Shown here: piece by piece, positions 9,261-18,931 of the stretch
Layout: every line of letters begins with the position of its first letter
Position numbering within the stretch: position 1 is the first letter of the stretch
Assembly: GCF_042647165.1 (NCBI RefSeq)
Contig: NZ_JBHRUV010000031.1
Length of the DNA: 64,000 nucleotides
Reading direction: 5' to 3' (one strand)
Source: Camelimonas abortus
GTDB lineage: Bacteria; Pseudomonadota; Alphaproteobacteria; Rhizobiales; Beijerinckiaceae
The notes under the pieces: generated by a model
Told to the model about the DNA's origin: nothing
Seen by the model: only the letters and a program-made list of their open reading frames with translations
Databases searched by the model: none
Translations under genes and position numbers: made by a program

Positions 9261-9484
9261 GCGCCTGCGGTCCGGGGACCTGTCCTGACAGGGACGCGCC
9301 GGCGGGGGGCCGTGGCATGTCCGGGCGGGCGCGAAGCGCCGTCCGCCGGGAAGATGCGACGTTGCAGAATGTTGGAGGCCATCGGGCGCAGGCGCCGGCT
9401 GGGCTCCAGGGGACCGAACGCGAGCCGGCCGGACCGCCTGTGGCGGCTGCGGCCAGATTTTTCACCCGAACCCAGTGGCAGCCC

Positions 9485-12241
9485 ATGAAAGTCGTCGTCG
9501 TCGAGTCACCGGCGAAAGCGAAGACAATCAACAAGTACCTGGGCAAGGATTATGAAGTCCTGGCGTCCTTCGGTCATATCCGCGACTTGCCGGCGAAGGA
9601 CGGCTCCGTCGATCCGGATCACGACTTCGCCATGGTCTGGGAGCTGGAGGAGCGCGGCGCGAAACGGCTCGCGGAGATCGCCAGGGCGGTGAAAGGCGCG
9701 GACAAGCTCATTCTCGCCACCGACCCGGACCGCGAAGGCGAGGCCATCTCCTGGCACGTGCTGGAGGCGCTCAACCAGAAAAAGGCGCTCAGGGGCGTGC
9801 CGGTGGAGCGCGTCACCTTCAACGCCATCACCCGCGACGCGGTGCAGGCGGCCATGGCCGCGCCGCGCGGCATCGACCAGGCGCTGGTGGACGCCTATCT
9901 CGCCCGCCGGGCGCTGGACTATCTGGTGGGCTTCAACCTCTCGCCGGTGCTGTGGCGCAAGCTGCCGGGGGCCCGTTCGGCCGGCCGCGTGCAGTCGGTG
10001 GCGCTGCGGCTGGTGTGCGACCGCGAGCGCGAGATCGAGACCTTCGTCAGCCGCGAGTACTGGTCGATCACCGCCCACCTGGCTACGCGGCTGGACGCCC
10101 CGTTCGAGGCGCGCCTCACCGGGGCCGACGGCCGGAAGATCGGCCGCCTCGACATCGGCTCGCGCGATGAGGCGGAGGCGCTGAAGGCGGCGCTGGAGAA
10201 GGCCAGCTTCTCCGTCGCCGCCGTGGAGGCGAAGCCGGCGAGGCGCCACCCCTGGCCGCCCTTCACCACCTCCACCCTGCAGCAGGAGGCCTCGCGCAAG
10301 CTGGGCATGGCCCCGGCCGTCACCATGCGCGTGGCCCAGAAGCTGTATGAGGGCGTGGAGATCGGCGGCGAGACCGTCGGCCTCATCACCTACATGCGAA
10401 CCGACGGCGTCGACATGGCCCCGGAGGCCATCGCCCAGACCCGCCGGATGATCGGCCAGATGTACGGCGACTCCTACGTTCCGGCCGCGCCGCGCCGCTA
10501 CACGGCCAGGGCCCGCAACGCCCAGGAGGCGCACGAGGCCATCCGCCCCACCGACCTCACCCGAAGGCCGGCGGACGTGGCGCGCTACCTCGACGCCGAA
10601 CAGGCGAAGCTCTACGAGCTCATCTGGATGCGCACCGTGGCCAGCCAGATGGAGTCGGCGGTGCTGGAGCGCACCACGGCGGACATCGTCGCGCAGGCGG
10701 ACGGACGGACGCTGGAGCTGCGCGCCACCGGCCAGGTGGTGAAGTTCGACGGCTTCCTGAAGCTCTACCAGGAGGGCCGCGACGACGACGACGGGGACGA
10801 GGACAACCGCCGCCTGCCGCCCATGGCCGCCGGCGACGCGCTGCAGAAGCGCGCCATCGCCGCCGAACAGCACTTCACCGAGCCGCCGCCGCGCTACACC
10901 GAGGCCTCGCTGGTGAAGCGCATGGAGGAGCTGGGCATCGGCCGCCCCTCCACCTACGCGGCGGTGCTCCAGGTGCTGCGCGACCGCAATTACGTGCATC
11001 TGGAGAAAAAGCGCCTGGTGCCCGACGACCGCGGCCGCATCGTCACGGCGTTTCTGGAAAATTTCTTCCGCCGCTACGTGGAGTATGACTTCACCGCGGA
11101 CATGGAGGAGCAGCTCGACCGCATCTCCAACCATGAGATCGACTGGAAGGCGGTGCTGGCCGACTTCTGGCGCGACTTCATCGTCGCCGTGGACGGGGCC
11201 AGGGGGCTGCGCACCACCGAAGTCATCGACGCGCTGAACGAATATCTCGGCCCGTACATCTTCCCGAAACGGGCGGACGGCGCCGATCCGCGCGCCTGCC
11301 CGGCCTGCGGCTCCGGCCAGCTGTCGCTGAAGCTTGGCCGGTTCGGCTCGTTCATTGGCTGCTCCAACTATCCGGAGTGCCGCTACACCCGCCAGCTGGC
11401 GGCGGCGAACGAGCAGGAAAACGGCGGCGACGAGGGACGCCCCGGCGTGCGCACCCTCGGAACCGACCCGGCCTCCGGCCTTGAGGTGACGGTGCGCGAC
11501 GGCCGTTTCGGCGCCTATGTGCAGCTGGGCGAGGCGGAGAGCGGCGGCGTCAAGCCGAAGCGCCAGAGCCTGCCCAAGGGCATGGATCCGGCCGCGATCG
11601 ACCTGGAGAAGGCGCTGGCGCTGCTGTCGCTGCCGCGCGAGGTGGCGCGCCATCCGGAGACGGGCGAGCCGATCCTGGCCGGCGTCGGCCGCTTCGGGCC
11701 TTATGTGCAGCACGGCAAGGTGTACGCCAATCTCGGCCGCGACGACGACGTGCTGGAGATCGGCCCCAACCGCGCCATTGACCTGATCATCGCCAAAGAG
11801 CAGGGCGGCGGCCGGCGCGGCGCCGCGGCCGATCCCGGCCGGGAGCTGGGCGCGGACCCGGAGAGCGGCAGGACGGTGCTGGTGAAGAGCGGCCGCTACG
11901 GGCCCTATGTCACGGACGGCGACACCAACGCCACCCTGCCCAGGGGGGTGAGCCCGGACGCGGTGACCCTGGAGGAGGCGGCGGCGCTGCTGCAGAAAAA
12001 GCGCGAGGCCGGCGGCGGCGCGAAGACGGCGCGCAAGACGGCGAAAAAGGCCGGCGACGGCGCGGCTGGCGCCAAAACCGCGACGAAAAAGGCGGCTGGC
12101 GGCAAGACCGCCACCAGAAAGACCGCCGCCAGAAAGACCGCAGCGAATACCGACGGCGACGGCGACGCCCCCGCCAGACCCGCCCGCCGGACGGCGAAAA
12201 AGGCCGCCGGCGACGACGACGGCGTTCCGTGGGACGAGTGA
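9485..12241 (+). CDS. topA: DNA topoisomerase I
   Basis: Type IA topoisomerase (918 aa) that relaxes negative supercoils. The Toprim domain starts at residue 1 (VVVESPAKAKTINKYLG), with an acidic TDPDREGEAI motif near residue 80. The catalytic tyrosine is Tyr303 in GLITYMRTDG. One four-cysteine zinc ribbon follows (CPACGSG then CSNYPECRY), then further ribbon-like repeats without cysteines. The last 80 residues are a Lys/Ala/Thr-rich histone-H1-like tail. The ATG at 9485 matches the family N-terminus; the open frame upstream is not conserved-looking. The cognate chromosomal neighbour rnr follows. Confidence 0.97.
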   Translation: MKVVVVESPAKAKTINKYLGKDYEVLASFGHIRDLPAKDGSVDPDHDFAMVWELEERGAKRLAEIARAVKGADKLILATDPDREGEAISWHVLEALNQKKALRGVPVERVTFNAITRDAVQAAMAAPRGIDQALVDAYLARRALDYLVGFNLSPVLWRKLPGARSAGRVQSVALRLVCDREREIETFVSREYWSITAHLATRLDAPFEARLTGADGRKIGRLDIGSRDEAEALKAALEKASFSVAAVEAKPARRHPWPPFTTSTLQQEASRKLGMAPAVTMRVAQKLYEGVEIGGETVGLITYMRTDGVDMAPEAIAQTRRMIGQMYGDSYVPAAPRRYTARARNAQEAHEAIRPTDLTRRPADVARYLDAEQAKLYELIWMRTVASQMESAVLERTTADIVAQADGRTLELRATGQVVKFDGFLKLYQEGRDDDDGDEDNRRLPPMAAGDALQKRAIAAEQHFTEPPPRYTEASLVKRMEELGIGRPSTYAAVLQVLRDRNYVHLEKKRLVPDDRGRIVTAFLENFFRRYVEYDFTADMEEQLDRISNHEIDWKAVLADFWRDFIVAVDGARGLRTTEVIDALNEYLGPYIFPKRADGADPRACPACGSGQLSLKLGRFGSFIGCSNYPECRYTRQLAAANEQENGGDEGRPGVRTLGTDPASGLEVTVRDGRFGAYVQLGEAESGGVKPKRQSLPKGMDPAAIDLEKALALLSLPREVARHPETGEPILAGVGRFGPYVQHGKVYANLGRDDDVLEIGPNRAIDLIIAKEQGGGRRGAAADPGRELGADPESGRTVLVKSGRYGPYVTDGDTNATLPRGVSPDAVTLEEAAALLQKKREAGGGAKTARKTAKKAGDGAAGAKTATKKAAGGKTATRKTAARKTAANTDGDGDAPARPARRTAKKAAGDDDGVPWDE

Positions 12242-12268
12242 GCCCCGCCCCGCGCCGCGCGGGGCTCA
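12239..12268 (+). terminator. Hairpin at topA stop
   Basis: TGAGCCCCGC, beginning with the topA stop codon, pairs with GCGGGGCTCA over ten bases. No T tract follows, so it may stabilise the mRNA end or aid factor-dependent termination. Confidence 0.4.
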
Positions 12269-12723
12269 TGCGACGCGGCGGCGGCCGGCGGGTCTGGCCG
12301 CCGGCCCGCGGGCGACGCCCGTTCCCTTCCCGCCCGTCTTTCTCCTCCCCTCCCTGCTTCATGCCCGGCCCTGCTCATGCCCGGCCCCGGGGAGCAACGC
12401 GCCGCCGTGACGGCCCGGGCCAGGCTCCGCAAGAGGGACGCCCGGCTCAGGCCCGGACATGACGGCGGGGAGGCGGAGCGCGGGCCCGGCCGGGGGAACA
12501 GGCGGCGGGGAACAGGCGCGCCGGCCGGCGGGAATGGCGCCGCGGCGACGTTATGGAATTTCCGTCGCGCCGTCCCCATATGGGCGTCAGCCGGCGAACT
12601 GTGATAAACCCCTGGTCCCTGACATCACGCAGCGCAACCTGCGGCGGACGCAGCCGCCCGCCCGAACCAACGCCCCGGATCCCGGACCATGCGCGTCCGC
12701 ACCCATGCCCATACGGAACTGAT
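12242..12723. other. 482-bp region between topA and rnr
   Basis: No gene is called. It contains the topA-end hairpin, an 11-bp direct repeat (12361 and 12377), the second copy of the dispersed 30-bp element (12439-12468) and a CCCATATGGG palindrome at 12575-12584 in the likely rnr control region. Confidence 0.5.
12439..12468. repeat. Dispersed intergenic repeat, copy 2
   Basis: Matches 2471-2500 at 27 of 30 bases (core CCCGGCTCAGGCCCGGACAT). Both copies sit in gene-free DNA about 10 kb apart. Confidence 0.5.
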
Positions 12724-15171
12724 TTGACCCGTCGCACCGGCGCCAGCCGCCCCACCCCGCGCCTTTCCCGTTCGCGCGCCGCGCGCAAGGCGGCGGCGCG
12801 CCGTCTCGCCGCCGGCGTCTCCGACGTCTCCGGCGAAGACGCCCTCGCGCAGGACGAGGCCCCGGAGGCCGGCGCCCTGCCCACCCGCGACAGGCTCGTG
12901 GCCTTCATCAACGCCGCCCCCGGCAAGGTGTCGAAACGCGACATCGCCCGCGCCTTCGGCGTCACCGGCGAGCACCGCATCTGGCTGAAGCGCATGCTGA
13001 GGGAGCTGGAGGAAGACGGCCTCATCCGCCGCTCCCGCGGCGCCCTGCACGACGCCGCCGGCCTGCCGCCCATGGTGGTGGCCGACATCACCGGCCGCGA
13101 CGCCGACGGCGAGCTGCTCGCCGTCCCCGCCGAATGGACCGGCGACGGCGAGGCGCCGCAGATCATCGTCGACGCGCCGCGGCGGGCCGGACGCCAGCCG
13201 GCGCCCGGCGTCGGCGACCGCGTGCTGCTGCGCGTGTCGCGCGTCCACGGGGCGGACGGCGGCCCCGCCTGGAGCGGCCGCGCCGTCAAGGTCATGGGCC
13301 GCGCCCGCCCGCAGATGCTCGGCGTGTTCCGCGCCCTGCCCGGAGGCGGCGGCTGGATCGAGCCGGTGGACAAGCGCAGCGCCGGCCGCGAGGAGCTGGT
13401 GATCCGCCCCGGCGACGACGCCGGCGCGAAGGACGGCGATCTCGTCTCCGTCACCGTATCGAAAATCGGCCGCTTCGCCCGCCCGCACGCCCGCGTGCGC
13501 GAGCGCCTCGGCTCGCTCGCCTCGGAAAAGGCGGTGAGCATGCTGGCGATCTACGCCCACGGCATCCCGCACGAGTTCTCTGCGGCCGTCCTCGCCGAGG
13601 CGGAGGCGGCCCGCCCCCTCACCCTCGCCGGGCGCGAGGACTGGCGCCAGCTGCCGCTGGTCACCATCGACCCGCCGGACGCGAAGGATCACGACGACGC
13701 CGTTCACGCCGCCCCGGACGAGGATCCCGCCAATCCGGGCGGATTCGTGCTCACCGTCGCCATCGCCGACGTCGCCGCCTATGTGCGCCCCGGCGGCGAA
13801 ATGGACCGCGCGGCGCGCGAGCGCGGCAATTCGGTTTACTTCCCCGACCGCGTCGTGCCCATGCTGCCGGAGCGCATCTCCAACGACCTGTGCTCGCTGC
13901 GCCCGCATGAGGACAGGCCGGCGCTGGCCATGCGCATCGTCATCGACGCCCAGGGCCGCAAGCTGCGCCACAGCGTGCACAGGGTGATGATGCGCTCGGC
14001 CGCCAGGCTGGCCTACCAGCAGGCCCAGGCCGCCATCGACGGCAGCCCCGACGAGGTCGCCGGCCCGCTGCTGGAGCCGGTGCTGAAGCCGCTGTGGGCC
14101 GCCTACGCCGCCCTGGCGAAGGCGCGGGACAGGCGCGCGCCCCTTGAGCTCGACCTGCCGGAGCGCAAGCTCATCCTCAACGCCGACGGCCGCATCGAAC
14201 GGGTGGTCATCCCGGCCCGGCTCGACGCGCACCGGCTGATCGAGGAGTTCATGATCCTCGCCAATGTCTGCGCCGCCGAAACCCTGGAGCGGGCCGGCTC
14301 GCCGCTGCTCTACCGCATCCACGACGCGCCCTCGCTGGAGAAGATGCGCGCCCTCGGCGAGGTCATGGCCTCCATCGGCCTGAAGCTGCCGCGGGTCAGC
14401 AACCTGCGGCCGGAGCTGTTCAACCGCATCCTCGCCCAGGCGGAGGGCGCCCGGCACAAGACCTTCGTCAACGAGGTGGTGCTGCGCTCCCAGGCCCAGG
14501 CGGAGTATTCGCCGGACAACTGCGGCCACTTCGGCCTCAACCTGCGCCGCTACGCCCACTTCACCTCGCCCATCCGCCGCTACGCCGACCTCATCGTCCA
14601 CCGGGCGCTGATCAGCGCCTGCCGGCTGGGCGATGACGGCCTGCCAGCCTCCACCACCCGGGCGCAGCTGGCGGAGACGGGCGCCCAGATCTCGGCGGCG
14701 GAGCGGCGCGCCATGGCGGCCGAGCGCGAAACCATCGACCGGCTCATCGCCCACTTTCTGGCCGACCAGATCGGCGCGGTGTTCGAGGGGCAGATCTCCG
14801 GCGTCACCCGCGCCGGCCTGTTCGTGCGCCTGACCGGGACCGGCGCCGACGGCTTCATTCCCGCCGCCTCCATCGGCGACGAATATTACCGGCATGACGA
14901 GGTCCTGCACGCCCTGGTGGGAACCCGCACCGGCGACATGCTGCGGCTCGGCGACACGGTGGAGGTGCGCCTGGCGGAAGCCGCGCCCGTCGCCGGCGCG
15001 CTGCGCTTCGAGCTGGCGGGGCGCAGCGGCGGCGGCCGCGCCAGTCCGGCGGGCAAGAAAAAGGGCCGCGCCGCGAAGGCCGGCGCCGCGCCCAAAGGCC
15101 TGGCCGGCCGGCTCGCGGAGCAGAAGCGGGCGAAAAAAGCCCTGCTGGCCCGGGCCCGCCGCGCCCGTTAA
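12724..15171 (+). CDS. rnr: Ribonuclease R
   Basis: 3'-5' exoribonuclease of the RNB family (about 815 aa) that degrades structured RNA. An N-terminal winged helix covers residues 45-110 (FINAAPGKVSKRDIARAFGV), followed by cold-shock folds. The RNB catalytic block has its aspartates in TIDPPDAKDHDDAV near residue 317, and HFTSPIRRYADLIVHR closes the domain. An S1 domain and a Lys/Arg-rich tail end the protein. The start is uncertain: TTG at 12724 gives a family-like N-terminus, but no strong ribosome-binding site marks it, and a GTG or ATG further in is possible. Confidence 0.93.
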   Translation: MTRRTGASRPTPRLSRSRAARKAAARRLAAGVSDVSGEDALAQDEAPEAGALPTRDRLVAFINAAPGKVSKRDIARAFGVTGEHRIWLKRMLRELEEDGLIRRSRGALHDAAGLPPMVVADITGRDADGELLAVPAEWTGDGEAPQIIVDAPRRAGRQPAPGVGDRVLLRVSRVHGADGGPAWSGRAVKVMGRARPQMLGVFRALPGGGGWIEPVDKRSAGREELVIRPGDDAGAKDGDLVSVTVSKIGRFARPHARVRERLGSLASEKAVSMLAIYAHGIPHEFSAAVLAEAEAARPLTLAGREDWRQLPLVTIDPPDAKDHDDAVHAAPDEDPANPGGFVLTVAIADVAAYVRPGGEMDRAARERGNSVYFPDRVVPMLPERISNDLCSLRPHEDRPALAMRIVIDAQGRKLRHSVHRVMMRSAARLAYQQAQAAIDGSPDEVAGPLLEPVLKPLWAAYAALAKARDRRAPLELDLPERKLILNADGRIERVVIPARLDAHRLIEEFMILANVCAAETLERAGSPLLYRIHDAPSLEKMRALGEVMASIGLKLPRVSNLRPELFNRILAQAEGARHKTFVNEVVLRSQAQAEYSPDNCGHFGLNLRRYAHFTSPIRRYADLIVHRALISACRLGDDGLPASTTRAQLAETGAQISAAERRAMAAERETIDRLIAHFLADQIGAVFEGQISGVTRAGLFVRLTGTGADGFIPAASIGDEYYRHDEVLHALVGTRTGDMLRLGDTVEVRLAEAAPVAGALRFELAGRSGGGRASPAGKKKGRAAKAGAAPKGLAGRLAEQKRAKKALLARARRAR

Positions 15172-15398
15172 GGCGGGCGGCCTGCGCGCAAGCGCCTCAG
15201 CGGCGGGGCTTGCCTCCGCCGCGCCGGATGCGCATGTTGCCGCAAGCGCCGGCGCCGCAGGCGAAGCCGCCCTCGCGCGGGCGGCCGCTGAACGCCCCGG
15301 TTCCCGGCCGGCGCACCGTCAGGCGCATGGCGCGCCCGGCGCGCGCAGGCGGCCGCGACGGGGCCGTCGCCCCCACAGGCCCCATCCAGGAGCGGATC

Positions 15399-15857
15399 AT
15401 GGCTCTCCAGATTCAGTCCCCATATTCAGGCGAGCCGCCGCGCGAGCTCATTCCGGCCATGAAGCGCGGCTTCGCCGGCTGCTGCCCCGCCTGCGGCGAG
15501 GGCCGCATGTTCGGCAGGTTTCTGAAGGTCAATGACGCCTGCGCGGCCTGCGGCGAGGAGCTGCACCACCAGCGCGCCGACGACCTGCCTCCCTATGTGG
15601 TGATCACCATCGTGGCCCATATCGTCGCCACCGGCATCCTGCTGGCGGAGACCTATTTCACCTGGCCGGTGTGGGCGCACATGTCGGTGTGGCCGGCGCT
15701 GACGCTGATTCTCGGCTTCCTGCTGATGCAGCCGGTGAAGGGCGCGGTGGTGGGCCTGCAGTGGGCCCACCGCATGCACGGCTTCGGCAAGGACGAGTTC
15801 GCCCGCCGCTGCGACGGCGGCTGGCCGGCGGAGCAGGCCGGCGACGGCGCCCGCTGA
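15399..15857 (+). CDS. DUF983 family membrane protein
   Basis: A 152-residue protein with a zinc-ribbon-like N-terminus (CPACGEG near residue 29 and CAACGEE near residue 49) and two transmembrane segments at about residues 65-87 and 95-115. It matches DUF983, a family usually found next to rnr in Hyphomicrobiales; its function is unknown. The ATG at 15399 is set by AGGAGCGG a few bases upstream. It lies 227 bases after rnr. Confidence 0.88.
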   Translation: MALQIQSPYSGEPPRELIPAMKRGFAGCCPACGEGRMFGRFLKVNDACAACGEELHHQRADDLPPYVVITIVAHIVATGILLAETYFTWPVWAHMSVWPALTLILGFLLMQPVKGAVVGLQWAHRMHGFGKDEFARRCDGGWPAEQAGDGAR

Positions 15858-16082
15858 GCCCGCCCCGCGCCCCGCCAGCCGGCGCGCCCGCCCTGACCGA
15901 CCTGCCCGCCGGGCGCAGGCTTCCGATGCGCCAGCCACAATCGTCGCGCCGCGCGCGTGAGGCATAATGGGGCGGACGCCGGCCGCGCCGGCGCCGACGC
16001 TGATTCACGCCACAATGACGCCAGCGACGTCGTCCGCCGGCCCCGCCGGCGGCAGGAAACGGCGCGGCGGGGAGAAACGCTG

Positions 16083-16844
16083 ATGACCGGGACGCTGCAG
16101 CAGGAGGCCCCCCTGAGCGACCAGAAAATGCTCGACGAGAGCGAGCGCGACGAGCCGGTGTTCCCCACCATCCGGCCGCGCAACGCCGCCACGCTGATCA
16201 TCATCGACCGTTCGGGGCGCTGGCCGAAGGTGCTGATGGGCCGCCGCCACGAGGGCCACCGCTTCATGCCCGGCAAGTTCGTGTTTCCGGGCGGGCGCAT
16301 CGAGGCCAACGACCGTTTCATGACGCCGGCCAGCGACCTGCACCCGGTGGTGGACCGCAAGCTGCTGGCGCGCACCGTGCGCCCGGCGCCCTCGCGCGGG
16401 CGGGCGCTGGCGCTGGCCGCCATTCGCGAAACCTTTGAGGAGACCGGCCTGCTGCTCGGACGCCGCGACGCGCCGCCCCGCCGGCCGCCCGCCGGCCCCT
16501 GGGCCGACTTCGCCGCCCACGGGGTGACGCCGGACCTGGAGCCGCTGCGCTTCGTCGCCCGCGCCATCACGCCGCCGGGCCGGCCGAAGCGTTTCGACAC
16601 CCGCTTTTTCGCCATAGACGCCGCCCATGTCGCCGCGCGCATCGACGGCGTGGTCACGCCCGACAGCGAGCTGACCGAGCTGGTGTGGGTGGAGATCGAG
16701 GAGGCGCGCCGGCTTGACCTGCCGTCCATCACCACCGTGGTGCTGAAAGAACTGGAAAAACGCGCCGGCAACGGCTTCGGCCACGACCTGCCGGTGCCGT
16801 TCTATTACGCGCGCAACGGCGCGTTCCAACGCGAGGAACTGTGA
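16083..16844 (+). CDS. NUDIX hydrolase
   Basis: A 253-residue cytoplasmic hydrolase of the NUDIX superfamily. The C-terminal half of the NUDIX box is intact as AAIRETFEETGLL, and the preceding FVFPGGRIE segment is typical. The box is interrupted by a longer insertion, as in the subgroup seen in alphaproteobacteria. The nucleoside-diphosphate-linked substrate is unknown. The ATG at 16083 follows GGGGAGA. Its stop overlaps the start of the MFS gene, so the two are translationally coupled. Confidence 0.9.
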   Translation: MTGTLQQEAPLSDQKMLDESERDEPVFPTIRPRNAATLIIIDRSGRWPKVLMGRRHEGHRFMPGKFVFPGGRIEANDRFMTPASDLHPVVDRKLLARTVRPAPSRGRALALAAIRETFEETGLLLGRRDAPPRRPPAGPWADFAAHGVTPDLEPLRFVARAITPPGRPKRFDTRFFAIDAAHVAARIDGVVTPDSELTELVWVEIEEARRLDLPSITTVVLKELEKRAGNGFGHDLPVPFYYARNGAFQREEL

Positions 16845-18058
16845 CAGAAGCCTCTCCGCCCGCCTCCGGCGCCCCGGCGCCGCAGGCCCCGCCGTCGTCC
16901 CCCGTCCAGGAGCCGCTGAACCTGCGCGCCCTGGCCAGCGCCATCCTGCTGGTGTCGCTGGTCGGGGTGGGGCTCAGCCTGTCGATCCCGCTGCTGTCGC
17001 TGGAAATGGAGCGTATGGGCGTCTCCGGCGGCATGATCGGGCTCAACACGGCCATGTCCGGCTTCGCCAGCCTGCTCTCCATGCCCTTCGTGCCGCGCCT
17101 CGCCGCGGCCATCGGCGTCAGGGCCATGATCGCGCTGTCCATCGCCGTCACCGCGGCGACGCTGCTGGCGTTCAGGGGGCTGCCATGGCTGCCCGCCTGG
17201 TTCGTGCTGCGCTTCGCCTTCAGCTCGGCGCTGGGGGCGCTGTTCGTGCTGTCGGAATACTGGATCAACGCCGCCGCCCCGCCACGGCGCCGCGGCCTGG
17301 TGATGGGGATTTACGCCACCTGCCTGTCGCTGGGCTTCGCCATCGGCCCGGTGCTGCTCGGCTACGTCGGAACGTCCGGCTGGACGCCCTATCTGGCCGG
17401 CGCGGCGCTGATGTGCCTCGGGCTTGCGCCGCTGGCCCAGGCGCGCGGCGTCACGCCCGAGCTGGACCACCGCTCCCGCCACGCCATCGGCCATTTCCTC
17501 GTGGCGGCGCCGCTCGCCACCCTGGCCGCCCTGGTGTTCGGCGCGGTGGAGACCGGCGGCTTCAGCCTGTTGCCGCTCTATGCGCTGCGCCTAGGCCATG
17601 ACGAGGCGGGGGCGGCGTTCATGTCGTCCTTCGTGGCGCTGGGCGGCATGCTGCTGCAGATTCCGCTCGGCCTGCTCTCGGACCGCATGGACCGGCGGAC
17701 TCTGCTGGTGCTCATCGCCCTGTTCGGCGCCGCCTCCTCGGCGCTGATGCCGTTGGCGGCGCAGTTTCCCTGGGGGCTGGAGATCCTGCTGCTGTTCTGG
17801 GGCGGCGTGGGCGGCGGGCTCTACACGGTCGGCCTCGCCCATCTGGGGGCGCGATTCACCGACCGCGCCGACCTCGCCAGCGCCAACGCCGCCTTCATCC
17901 TGCTCTACAACCTCGGCATGATGCTCGGGCCGCCGGTGATCGGCCTCGGCTTCGACCGGATTCGGCCGCACGGATTCGCGGTGACGCTGACGGCGCTGTT
18001 CGCGGCCTACGCCGCCTTCGCCCTGGCGCGCGTGGCGCTGCGCCGCGGCGCGGCCTGA
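16841..18058 (+). CDS. MFS transporter
   Basis: A 405-residue major facilitator with about twelve transmembrane segments. The first half contains the conserved loop after TM2 in altered form (MPFVPRLAAAIGVRAMIALS) and the second half DRMDRRTLLVLIALFG. The start is a GTG whose sequence GTGA overlaps the NUDIX stop. The substrate cannot be read from sequence. The gene belongs to the conserved run ending in rpmG. Confidence 0.88.
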   Translation: MTEASPPASGAPAPQAPPSSPVQEPLNLRALASAILLVSLVGVGLSLSIPLLSLEMERMGVSGGMIGLNTAMSGFASLLSMPFVPRLAAAIGVRAMIALSIAVTAATLLAFRGLPWLPAWFVLRFAFSSALGALFVLSEYWINAAAPPRRRGLVMGIYATCLSLGFAIGPVLLGYVGTSGWTPYLAGAALMCLGLAPLAQARGVTPELDHRSRHAIGHFLVAAPLATLAALVFGAVETGGFSLLPLYALRLGHDEAGAAFMSSFVALGGMLLQIPLGLLSDRMDRRTLLVLIALFGAASSALMPLAAQFPWGLEILLLFWGGVGGGLYTVGLAHLGARFTDRADLASANAAFILLYNLGMMLGPPVIGLGFDRIRPHGFAVTLTALFAAYAAFALARVALRRGAA

Positions 18059-18319
18059 GCCGCTGGCCGCGCGCCCGCAGGCGAAAAACGCCTGACGGGG
18101 CAACGGCATGGCGCCGCCGCGGGCCGGCCGCGCCCCTGGCGGAGCCGGCGCGCGCGGGCGCGGCCGCCGGGCTTTTGCGCCCGCCGGCAGGGGAAATGCG
18201 CGGCGGGCCTTGACTTGGGAGCGCCGATGCGGCATGTCCCACCCATCTTCCGGGCCGGGCTCCGCCGGCCTTTTTATGTTGCCGCGCGCGGGATCGAGCC
18301 CGCCGGATGAGGTTCGACC

Positions 18320-18487
18320 ATGGCCAAGGCCGTTACGATCAAGATCAAGCTCGTGTCCACCGCCGACACCGGTTACTTCTACGTCACCAAGAAGAACACC
18401 CGCACCATGACGGACAAGTTCTCGATCCGGAAGTATGACCCTGTCGCGCGCAAGCACGTCGAGTTCAAGGAAGCCAAGATCAAGTGA
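18320..18487 (+). CDS. rpmG: 50S ribosomal protein L33
   Basis: A 55-residue L33 protein that begins MAKAVTIKIKLVSTADTGYF and ends VEFKEAKIK. It lacks the zinc-binding cysteine pairs, so it is the C-minus form. It is preceded by GATGAGG and followed by a strong intrinsic terminator. In many Hyphomicrobiales rpmG is close to divK and pleD; here the next gene downstream is unrelated. Confidence 0.97.
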   Translation: MAKAVTIKIKLVSTADTGYFYVTKKNTRTMTDKFSIRKYDPVARKHVEFKEAKIK

Positions 18488-18555
18488 TCCTGGCCCCGTG
18501 ATCTGGCCTCCGGCCGCAAGGCCGGGCCTGCGGCGGCCCCGGGCCGCCGCTTCCG

Positions 18556-18582
18556 CCGCCCCGATTCCGGGGCGGTTTTTTT
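18556..18582 (+). terminator. Intrinsic terminator after rpmG
   Basis: An eight-base-pair stem, CCGCCCCG with CGGGGCGG around an ATTC loop, is followed directly by seven T residues. Confidence 0.9.
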
Positions 18583-18931
18583 GCGCTCGCGGCGGCGGCC
18601 CGCCGCGGCTTCCGGGAGCCGGCGGCGGCCGGAGACGCCCGCGTCAGGCCCGCGCTGGCGGCGGAAGAAGCAGGGCGGCGGCGCGGCGAGGCAGCGGAGA
18701 GCCGGGCGGACCGGAAGCCGGGAGCGGACACGGGCCGGCGGCGGAGTCGGCGCAGGGCCCGCGGCGGAACAGGGAGCGGCGCCCCGCTCCGCCGGCCGCA
18801 GCCCGGGCGGCGCGCCGGAACCCCCGCCCCGCCTGCCGGCAGCCGGGAGGGCCAGCCGCGCACGGGCCGGAGAACCGGCGCCTCCTCCCCGGCGGCGCCT
18901 GGCCACAACCGGCGCCGGAGCGGCCCGGACC
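18583..18931. other. 349-bp GC-rich gap
   Basis: It lies between the rpmG terminator and the 3' end of the TrmB-like regulator. Only low-complexity Arg/Ala/Gly frames cross it; I see no gene or clear signal. Confidence 0.5.

Larger units (their letters stand above)
9164..9484. other. 321-bp region upstream of topA
   Basis: No gene is seen. It holds a candidate topA promoter at 9200-9228 and a perfect 10-bp-stem hairpin at 9237-9260, which may end aidB transcription or form part of the topA leader. Confidence 0.5.
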